Origin: Micavibrio aeruginosavorus
GTDB lineage: Bacteria > Pseudomonadota > Alphaproteobacteria > Micavibrionales > Micavibrionaceae
DNA: 7,291 nucleotides
Assembly (NCBI GenBank): GCA_003241285.1
Contig: QFOT01000118.1
Coordinates: 1-7,291 of the forward strand
Reading direction: 5' to 3'
The translations under genes and the position numbers were made by a program. The notes beneath the pieces were generated by a model. That model made no database searches, was not told the DNA's origin, and saw only the letters and a list, made by a program, of their open reading frames with translations. Shown piece after piece: positions 1 through 5,671 of the stretch; the first letter of the stretch is position 1, and each line of letters begins with the position of its first letter.

Positions 1-409
1 TATTGATAACGCGCTCTTTACCATAGGCGCCGGTGATCTTGGCGATCATCTCAGGTAATTCGTGATAAACCTGCGGACCGATGACCATATCGACATATTT
101 GGCGCGGTTGGTAATAACTTCACCTTCGGCCTGCGCGACGCATCCGGCCACTGCCAGGATCATCTGGCCGCCGTCTTTTTCCTTATCGATCTTATGTTCG
201 CGCAAACGCCCCAGTTCCGAGAAAACCTTATCGGTCGCTTTTTCGCGGATATGGCAAGTATTAAGGATCACCATATCAGCGCCTTCAGGGCCCTCTACGC
301 TTTCGTAACCGAGAGGGTGCAGGACGTCGGCCATCCGGCGACTGTCATAGACATTCATCTGACAGCCCCAGGTTTTGACGAAGAGTTTTTTCTTATTGGT
401 ATTTTCCAT
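1..409 (-). CDS. miaB: tRNA-2-methylthio-N6-dimethylallyladenosine synthase MiaB, N-terminal part (truncated by window edge)
   Basis: MiaB is a cytoplasmic radical-SAM methylthiotransferase that converts i6A37 to ms2i6A37 in tRNAs reading UNN codons. Reading the minus strand from ATG at 409-407 gives 136 residues with no stop before the left edge. The product begins MENTNKKKLFVKTWGCQMN and shows the N-terminal UPF0004 domain with its three auxiliary [4Fe-4S] cysteines: C16 in WGCQMN, C52 in NTCHIREKA and C90 in AGCVAQ. The spacing and flanking residues are those of MiaB rather than RimO or MtaB. The radical-SAM CxxxCxxC and TRAM domains would lie beyond the window. No strong Shine-Dalgarno sequence precedes the start. 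The gene is divergent from the dehydrogenase at 431, with only about 20 bases between the starts. Nothing in the visible part suggests a pseudogene. Confidence 0.95.
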   Translation of the reverse strand, partial: MENTNKKKLFVKTWGCQMNVYDSRRMADVLHPLGYESVEGPEGADMVILNTCHIREKATDKVFSELGRLREHKIDKEKDGGQMILAVAGCVAQAEGEVITNRAKYVDMVIGPQVYHELPEMIAKITGAYGKERVIN

Positions 410-430
410 GATTGGACGGGGTTATAAAGC

Positions 431-1390
431 ATGCTAAAGCTCTATTCCATGAAAAAAACCATTCTTGCCCTTGGGGCTTTACTGCCGCCGGAAATGAAAG
501 AGGTTGAGAAAAATTTCAACCTCTTAAAGCTATGGAAGCAAGCCGACCCAGAAGAGGCCCTCAAAACCCATAAAAACGACATCGTAGGGATTTTGTCGAC
601 GGCAGGCGGAATGGCGGTTACCAGAAGAATGATCGACGGGCTGCCTAATCTGGAGCTGATTGCCCAATTCGGGGTTGGTGTCGACAATATAGATTTGGCG
701 GCAGCAGCGGAGCGCCATGTAGCGGTTACGAATACGCCTGATGTTGTGACTAATGACACCGCTGACACGGCACTGGCTCTTATTCTTGCAACCTTGCGAC
801 GGATCGTCGAAGCCGATGTTACAGTGCGTACCGGTGGCTGGAGGCCGTTTCCGCTGGGTTCGACATTAACTGGCAAAACGGTTGGTATCATTGGGCTGGG
901 CCGTATCGGGCAGGCAATTGCGAAACGTTGTGAGAGGTTCGAGATGAAAATCGCCTATCACGGACGGTCTGAGAAAAAAGGCGCAGCCTATCAATATTAT
1001 GCCGATTTAATCCAGATGGCGGAGAATGTCGACGTGCTGGTGGCAGCTTGCCCGGGTGGTGAAAAAACCCGCCATATTGTTGGCCGTAAGGTTTTAAAGG
1101 CTTTGGGGCCGAATGGTTTCCTGATTAATATCTCCCGCGGCAGTGTTGTGCATACCGAAGATCTTTTGATCGCCCTGAGCAATCGGGAAATAGCCGGAGC
1201 GGGGCTGGATGTCTATGAAAATGAGCCGGAAGTGCCGGAAGCCTTAAAATCCATGGACAATGTCGTATTGTTACCCCATATAGGCACCGCAACGCATGAA
1301 ACCCGCACCGTCATGGGACAACTGGTTTTGGCGAATATTGTGGCGCATTTTGAGGGTAAGGCGCTGGTAACACCTGTCACGATTTCTTGA
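431..1390 (+). CDS. D-isomer-specific 2-hydroxyacid dehydrogenase (glyoxylate/hydroxypyruvate reductase-like)
   Basis: A 319-residue cytoplasmic oxidoreductase that by family reduces 2-keto acids such as glyoxylate or hydroxypyruvate to D-2-hydroxyacids; the exact substrate cannot be read from sequence. An N-terminal substrate-binding half contains GVGVDNID (81-88). The Rossmann domain has GLGRIG (155-160). The catalytic triad is complete: R236 in NISRGS, E265 in ENEPE and H283 in LPHIG. After the second Rossmann strand comes HGRS (177-180); R179 replaces the acidic residue typical of NAD-specific members, which suggests NADPH preference. The length fits the family (310-340). ATG 431 is the longest reading and has GGGG about 9 bases upstream. 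ATG 449 (MKKTILALG) is a plausible alternative because homologous proteins of this type usually begin just before that strand. The downstream gene starts 6 bases after the stop, suggesting co-transcription. Confidence 0.93.
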   Translation: MLKLYSMKKTILALGALLPPEMKEVEKNFNLLKLWKQADPEEALKTHKNDIVGILSTAGGMAVTRRMIDGLPNLELIAQFGVGVDNIDLAAAAERHVAVTNTPDVVTNDTADTALALILATLRRIVEADVTVRTGGWRPFPLGSTLTGKTVGIIGLGRIGQAIAKRCERFEMKIAYHGRSEKKGAAYQYYADLIQMAENVDVLVAACPGGEKTRHIVGRKVLKALGPNGFLINISRGSVVHTEDLLIALSNREIAGAGLDVYENEPEVPEALKSMDNVVLLPHIGTATHETRTVMGQLVLANIVAHFEGKALVTPVTIS

Positions 1391-1392
1391 GG
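1388..1392 (+). promoter_or_regulatory. Shine-Dalgarno TGAGG overlapping the dehydrogenase stop codon
   Basis: The dehydrogenase stop TGA (1388-1390) is the start of TGAGG, four bases before the ATG at 1397. This fixes the start of the secreted-protein gene and indicates translation from the same message as the dehydrogenase. Confidence 0.5.
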
Positions 1393-1396
1393 CGAT

Positions 1397-1897
1397 ATGA
1401 AATTTTTTGTTTTTTTACTGTTATCTATGGCAATTTCTTCATCCGTAATGGCACAAACCCGCTTAAGTGTCGGGGCGGCTTGTTATACGCCACTGGAAGC
1501 CGAAGCCGAGCAGGGAATACGCATTCATTCCGAGCTTATGGTTATTGCCCTGAACTGCCAGCATTTAACGCCTGTAGGGCAAGAAAATCTCTATTCCCAG
1601 TTTCGTAAGTTCACTGCTAAAAACGCTGCACTTTTCTCTACTTATGAGATGTTGCTAATAAACTTCTTCAAGAAAACCGGTAGTTCAAATCCGGATCGTG
1701 AGATGCATACATTGCGTACCAACTACGCAAACCGTATCTCTAAAGATGCTGCGACCATGCGCCCTGATGCTTTTTGCTCGACTTATATGCCTAGAATTCA
1801 AAAAGCCGCGGTTATGAACGAAGCCTCCCTTCATAAATGGGCATCGACATTCTTCCCCGGCTTCGGCCCCACGCGCCCTATCTGCGCCAACAGATAA
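1397..1897 (+). CDS. Small secreted protein of unknown function with four cysteines
   Basis: A 166-residue protein whose family I do not recognise. The N terminus is a Sec signal peptide: K2, a hydrophobic core FFVFLLLSMAISSSV (3-17), and an AxA-like site VMA before Q20, so signal peptidase I probably cuts between A19 and Q20. There is no lipobox cysteine, so it is not a lipoprotein. The mature part (about 147 residues) is mostly helical in character and has exactly four cysteines: C29, C54, C127 and C163. This even number fits two disulfides in the periplasm. A short acidic stretch LEAEAEQ lies at 33-39. No catalytic motif or further transmembrane segment is visible. It starts 6 bases after the dehydrogenase stop and probably shares its transcript, though no functional link is obvious. 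The start is supported by TGAGG just upstream and by the signal peptide. Existence as a real gene is likely; function is unknown. Confidence 0.85.
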   Translation: MKFFVFLLLSMAISSSVMAQTRLSVGAACYTPLEAEAEQGIRIHSELMVIALNCQHLTPVGQENLYSQFRKFTAKNAALFSTYEMLLINFFKKTGSSNPDREMHTLRTNYANRISKDAATMRPDAFCSTYMPRIQKAAVMNEASLHKWASTFFPGFGPTRPICANR

Positions 1898-1921
1898 TTT
1901 CCAATAAACATAAGCAGTTAG

Positions 1922-2021
1922 AAATATTCTCTCAAGCATGGGGATAACCTGAAAACCAGCCTTGCCGATAACGCAAAGCTCATGCGACTGTTCCTTCATT
2001 CAAACAACATAGAGAATATTT
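1922..2021. repeat. Perfect 11-bp inverted repeat in the leader of the coiled-coil gene
   Basis: AAATATTCTCT (1922-1932) is exactly complementary to AGAGAATATTT (2011-2021), separated by 78 bases; a G-T wobble pair (1921/2022) can extend the stem. The right arm ends two bases before the Shine-Dalgarno GAGGAG (2024-2029). Smaller nested complementarity exists: GCATG (1936-1940) with CATGC (1981-1985), and TTGC (1962-1965) with GCAA (1973-1976). It could be an mRNA leader fold or a split protein-binding site. The arms are AT-rich, so chance is possible. The stretch 1898-2038 otherwise holds no gene and no convincing -35/-10 pair. Confidence 0.4.
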
Positions 2022-2023
2022 TC

Positions 2024-2029
2024 GAGGAG
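2024..2029 (+). promoter_or_regulatory. Shine-Dalgarno GAGGAG setting the start of the coiled-coil gene at 2039
   Basis: GAGGAG lies 9 bases before ATG 2039 and is a strong match to the anti-Shine-Dalgarno sequence. The longer in-frame ATG at 1982 has no such site, and the 19 residues it would add look unlike a protein N terminus. This favours 2039 as the start. Confidence 0.7.
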
Positions 2030-2038
2030 CGGTCTTTA

Positions 2039-5000
2039 ATGGTCCAGTCATCCCAGTCTAATTTGCGTAGCAAACTTATGAGCGACGATTCAGTTTTAGA
2101 ACTAGATACGGAAGTCAAAGAAACTCCGGCCACGGCCCGTGTATTCCAGGGTAAAAACCCTACGCTTCGCAACTGGAAGATTGCCGCTCCGGATCAGCCA
2201 TTTGCCGCCCGCCCTGTTGCTGCAGCCAGTTTTGATGAAACGGACGAAGAATTATCCCGCATCAAATCCGCGCATAACGATAAATTCAATATCAATACGC
2301 CCAAATGGCTCGAGATCGTTCAATATGTATCGGTTTTCGCCACTGCTGCATGGCTGACCTACAGCTCTGTTTATCTCTCGTCTATTCCCAATATCATGGC
2401 TGATGTCTTTTCGTCACCTGTTCGGACTGGCGGCGTTCTGGCAGCTATCTTAGCGCCGGTTGCTCTTTTATGGCTGTGTGTCACGACGTGGCAGCGCCGC
2501 AGCGATGCGCATTTATACGCAGAAGCCCTGCGCCGTGAGTTGCAACGTCTTTTATTCCCGACCGAAGAGCAATCCAAAGCCGTCAATCGTGATATCCAGC
2601 TTCTAGTCCAGCAGGCGGTTGAGATCTCAACATCGTCCCGCGCTGCTCTCAAAGCCATTCAAAAAGCGCGTCAGGGACTTCGGGCTGAAATTCGCGATTT
2701 CTCCGGCGTCAGCCAGAAAACAGAATTTCATATTGACCGTCTGACAGATACACTGAACAAACGCGCCGACGAGCTTCTAAAGCTCACCGACCAGATCGAG
2801 CAAAGATCGAAAAACATTCAGGAAGAAGTAAAGTCCGGCGTTGAAGTATGGTCCGAGATTTCTTCTGAAGCCCTGGAAAAAGTCGGCGAAATTCAAACCA
2901 GCTTTGATAAATCCACCCAGACTTTCGAAAGCCAGACCATGCTGCTCAGTGCGGCATCGCACAGGTTGTCCAGTGAAGCCGGAAAAATGGAAGCCGGCTT
3001 CGAAACAGGTTTCTCCAAGCTTGAAGACTTAAGCGATAAAGGTATCCAGTCTTTCGAAAAAATTACAACCAGCCTTGAGAAGTTCGACGATATTTCAAAA
3101 GGTATCTTCGCGCGATCTGAATCCGTTCAGGAAAACCTGGCCAAGCAATCCGAGGCCATGAAAGAGGCGGCCAAGGATTTAAGCACGCGTGTAGATGCCC
3201 TCGACGAGGTTGGTAATTCCGCTGCCCATAAACTGGGTGAAGCCCTGTCGATGGCATTGTCAGGATCGGATTCAATCGTATCCGCTGTTCGCCGCGCCAG
3301 AGAGCAGCTTGAAAAAACTGCAGTTGAAACAACCAATAAAGCTGAAGAATTGCTCGAGCAAACGGATAAGCATATCGAAAATATGTCATCGACCGCTTCG
3401 GATCGCCTGAGCAAAATTCAGGACATGATGCAGGGCTTTGACAGCCGTCATAAGGATATCGCTGAAGTTCTTGAGCAACTTACCCAGCAGAATGAAAATG
3501 TTGGTGTTGTAACTGATACGGCACTGGACCGTCTGACGACAGCCGTGCATTTGCTCGATCAATCGGCAGAGAAGATCGATATTAAATCTGCAAAGCCTGT
3601 CATGGAAATCCGCGAGGCGACGGAGCAATTGGCAAGTCAGGTCGACCGCATCCATCAAAGCCTGCAAAGCGGCATCGCCGATATCGATATCAATACATCG
3701 AAGGCACGCTCGGCGGCGGAGGAGATTGCGAAATCCTTGCGCGAGCATACGCAGGATATGACATCCTTGTCCGGTCAGGTCGTTGGTCATGCCAAGACTA
3801 TCAACAACCAGCTTGACGATCATAAAGACAAGCTTTGCCGCTTTATCGAGGAAACCGAGATCCGTATCGACGGTTTTGAGGACCGCATTGAAAACCAGCT
3901 TGGCATTTTCGTGCAGACGGTCGAAGTCGTTGAAAACAATATAGACAATCTCGGCAAGGGGCTTGATGAAAAGGGCCGCAAGGCGGTTGATGACACAGCC
4001 AGCTATGCCGGTGAACTCAAAATTATCGAAGTCGATGTCGCCGATCAATTGGCTAAATTGTCGGCGCAGACGATGCAGACAAGCCTCATAATCAAGGATT
4101 ATGAGACAGGCATCCGCAAATCCGTCGAAGCGACAGAGCCGCTTTATAAGAAAATGGTCGAGGACGCGCAGACCGTCGATAACCGTTTTGATCGACTGCG
4201 TGACAGCGCCGAAGCGTCGAGCAATGATATTCTTGCCCGTATGGAAGCCCTCAGCCAGGAACTGGAAAGCCAGATCAGCAAGCTCAATTCAGAGGTTGAG
4301 GATTCCGAGCGCGGGCTGACGTCATTGACGCAGGATATTAAGGGTTCGGTCGTTGAGATTGAGCAATCAGCCGATCAGGCAAGCGAAAAACTCAAGCAGA
4401 TGCAAACCGTTATCCAAGGGCGTACCGAAGACCTTCAATTACTGGCAGATCACGCAGAGCTGAAAATCGGCAATCTGCAAAAAACCTTTGAACACAACTC
4501 GTCGGAAATCCATGCGGCGCTGACACAGGCAACCTCGAAAATGGAGGACGCGACAGACCAGTTCGAAAAATCTTCCAATACAATTGAAGAACGTACCGAT
4601 TCAAGTTCACGCAAGATCGAGATCATGAGCAATATGTTTATCGAAGAAGGCCATCGTCTGGCATTGAGCGGCGAGCAAACGCTGCATAAAGCATCGCGCA
4701 TCGTGACGTCAATTCAGGAAGAGGGACTGAAGCTCGCTGACAAGGCAACGGCGACGCTGTCCGATATCCAGCGTGCCAGTGATAGCCTGTCTATCCGCGC
4801 CCGAGAGATTGATGAATATTCCAAAGCGGCCCTTGGCAGCACACAGGGGTACAATAACAGCTTGAAAGAGCAGGTGCGCATTATTTCCGAAAGTTCTGCG
4901 GAAGTTGTCGACACGATCGGCGACGCTCTGAACAATCTGCAAATGCAGGCGGAGGAAAGCGCACGTCAGGGCGAGAAAATCGTCGATAAGGTTGAGAAGG

Positions 5001-5557
5001 CCCGCCAGAATCTGGATAAAGAATCTGACCGTCTGGAAATCGTTGCCAAAAAGGCGACGGATGCAACAGATGAGGCGGCCGCCAAATTTACACGCCACAG
5101 CTCGTCTATCATGAAATCGGCGGAAGATATCTCCTCCCATGCCGAGCGTATCCGCACATTGCAGATCCGCTCCACACGCGAGGCTTTCCTGTCATCGGCG
5201 AAATTCATTATCGAGAGCCTCCATTCCCTGGCCGTCGACGTGTCCCGCCATCTGGAGGATAATGTCGATGACCGTAGCTGGCGCGCCTACCAGAAAGGTG
5301 ACGTATCTGTATTTACGCGCCGCCTTGTTCAGATTTCGGATGAAGTGCCGATGGAGCGTGTTCGCCGCAAATTCTCGGAAGACGGGGAGTTCCGCAATTA
5401 TACGAACCGCTATATCCGCCAGTTCGAAGAATTGTATGAAGCCGCGCAGAGCAACGATCATGGCGAATTATTGAGCTCGATCTTCGTTTCCAGCGATGTC
5501 GGCAAGCTTTACCGTCTGCTTTGCGATATTTCAGGACGTTCAGCGAAGGCTGTCTAA
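2039..5557 (+). CDS. Large membrane-anchored coiled-coil protein, TipN/GPR-like candidate polarity factor
   Basis: A 1172-residue protein (1191 if ATG 1982 is used). Positions here count from ATG 2039. Residues 1-88 are polar and probably cytoplasmic. Two transmembrane helices follow at about 89-115 and 131-152 with a short periplasmic loop. After TM2 the basic TWQRRSD and EALRREL segments place the rest in the cytoplasm by the positive-inside rule. About 156-1035 is almost unbroken heptad-like helix rich in E, K, Q, S, D and A with very few prolines, i.e. a long coiled coil of apolipoprotein- or MCP-like composition. Residues 1035-1172 form a distinct C-terminal module containing W1081, FTRR (1092-1095), YIRQF (1125-1129) and SSDVGKLY (1151-1158). 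From memory, similar endings occur in alphaproteobacterial TipN-like proteins. The plan of two TMs near the N terminus plus a giant coil matches Caulobacter TipN and the rhizobial growth-pole protein GPR/RgsE. A pole- or division-site scaffold is therefore inferred. Other options are an MCP-like or SMC-like structural protein, but no MCP signalling hairpin or ATPase motif is seen. It is intact, with no frameshift. Confidence 0.9.
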   Translation: MVQSSQSNLRSKLMSDDSVLELDTEVKETPATARVFQGKNPTLRNWKIAAPDQPFAARPVAAASFDETDEELSRIKSAHNDKFNINTPKWLEIVQYVSVFATAAWLTYSSVYLSSIPNIMADVFSSPVRTGGVLAAILAPVALLWLCVTTWQRRSDAHLYAEALRRELQRLLFPTEEQSKAVNRDIQLLVQQAVEISTSSRAALKAIQKARQGLRAEIRDFSGVSQKTEFHIDRLTDTLNKRADELLKLTDQIEQRSKNIQEEVKSGVEVWSEISSEALEKVGEIQTSFDKSTQTFESQTMLLSAASHRLSSEAGKMEAGFETGFSKLEDLSDKGIQSFEKITTSLEKFDDISKGIFARSESVQENLAKQSEAMKEAAKDLSTRVDALDEVGNSAAHKLGEALSMALSGSDSIVSAVRRAREQLEKTAVETTNKAEELLEQTDKHIENMSSTASDRLSKIQDMMQGFDSRHKDIAEVLEQLTQQNENVGVVTDTALDRLTTAVHLLDQSAEKIDIKSAKPVMEIREATEQLASQVDRIHQSLQSGIADIDINTSKARSAAEEIAKSLREHTQDMTSLSGQVVGHAKTINNQLDDHKDKLCRFIEETEIRIDGFEDRIENQLGIFVQTVEVVENNIDNLGKGLDEKGRKAVDDTASYAGELKIIEVDVADQLAKLSAQTMQTSLIIKDYETGIRKSVEATEPLYKKMVEDAQTVDNRFDRLRDSAEASSNDILARMEALSQELESQISKLNSEVEDSERGLTSLTQDIKGSVVEIEQSADQASEKLKQMQTVIQGRTEDLQLLADHAELKIGNLQKTFEHNSSEIHAALTQATSKMEDATDQFEKSSNTIEERTDSSSRKIEIMSNMFIEEGHRLALSGEQTLHKASRIVTSIQEEGLKLADKATATLSDIQRASDSLSIRAREIDEYSKAALGSTQGYNNSLKEQVRIISESSAEVVDTIGDALNNLQMQAEESARQGEKIVDKVEKARQNLDKESDRLEIVAKKATDATDEAAAKFTRHSSSIMKSAEDISSHAERIRTLQIRSTREAFLSSAKFIIESLHSLAVDVSRHLEDNVDDRSWRAYQKGDVSVFTRRLVQISDEVPMERVRRKFSEDGEFRNYTNRYIRQFEELYEAAQSNDHGELLSSIFVSSDVGKLYRLLCDISGRSAKAV

Positions 5558-5560
5558 AGA

Positions 5561-5575
5561 TTAAAGCGGGGTTAA
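5561..5575. promoter_or_regulatory. CtrA-type box TTAA-N7-TTAA
   Basis: TTAA (5561-5564), seven bases, TTAA (5572-5575): an exact match to the full CtrA recognition pattern of Alphaproteobacteria. It starts 3 bases after the stop of the coiled-coil gene and lies about 97 bases before the HAD start. A GANTC site (GATTC, 5590-5594), the CcrM methylation target, lies 14 bases downstream, as is often seen at cell-cycle promoters. The distance to the candidate -10 (5644) is longer than at classic CtrA-activated promoters, so the target promoter is uncertain. Confidence 0.4.
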
Positions 5576-5606
5576 AGCGATAAATAATTGATTCATTTAT
5601 CCCCGC
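5566..5606. repeat. Nested inverted repeats after the coiled-coil gene (possible weak terminator or operator)
   Basis: GCGGGG (5566-5571) pairs with CCCCGC (5601-5606). Inside it, GATAAAT (5579-5585) pairs with ATTTATC (5595-5601) around a 9-base loop AATTGATTC that contains the GANTC site. Base 5601 is shared, so the two stems compete by one pair. The following CCGTTATTTTGG has only a short T run, so termination would be weak. The left arm overlaps the CtrA-like box. The structure is seen directly; its role is inferred. Confidence 0.4.
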
Positions 5607-5643
5607 CGTTATTTTGGTAATATTCTGTTCAGTATTTTGCCTA

Positions 5644-5649
5644 TATACT
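5644..5649 (+). promoter_or_regulatory. Candidate -10 element for the HAD hydrolase gene
   Basis: TATACT lies 22 bases before ATG 5672, a near-consensus sigma-70 -10 hexamer. No good -35 is found at 16-18 bases upstream (the sequence there is about TATTCT), which would fit a promoter needing an activator. A GGGGA Shine-Dalgarno-like run (5662-5666) lies 5 bases before the start. Confidence 0.35.
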
Positions 5650-5671
5650 GGGTGAAATTCTGGGGACTGTA

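Noticed and set aside
62..427. Plus-strand open frame of 121 codons at the left edge
   Set aside because: It is the antisense of miaB, whose minus-strand reading has all three diagnostic cysteine motifs.
442..891. Minus-strand open frame of 149 codons
   Set aside because: It is antisense to the dehydrogenase, which has a complete Rossmann motif and catalytic triad; the antisense product has no recognisable domain.
1387..1608. Overlapping plus-strand frame of 73 codons
   Set aside because: It is an out-of-frame shadow of the secreted-protein gene, which has a proper signal peptide and ribosome site.
1943..1972. GATAAC direct repeat (1943-1948 and 1967-1972) as an operator
   Set aside because: Six bases twice in this region is too little to claim a binding site.
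1685..1999. Minus-strand frame of 104 codons reaching into the leader
   Set aside because: It is antisense to the secreted-protein gene and has no motif or convincing start.
3386..4048. Minus-strand open frame of 220 codons inside the coil gene
   Set aside because: The low-complexity codon usage of the coiled coil keeps the antisense frame open; no domain or ribosome site supports it.
2200..5100. Possible chemoreceptor (MCP) identity for the coiled-coil protein
   Set aside because: There is a two-TM plan and helical coil, but no periplasmic sensor domain between the TMs and no conserved MCP signalling hairpin was seen.
4709..5140. Minus-strand open frame of 143 codons inside the coil gene
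   Set aside because: It is an antisense shadow of the same coiled coil, with no independent support.
2570..5140. Tandem sequence repeats in the coiled-coil region
   Set aside because: Heptad-like and segmental similarity is present, but no exact or near-exact repeating unit could be found by eye at DNA or protein level.
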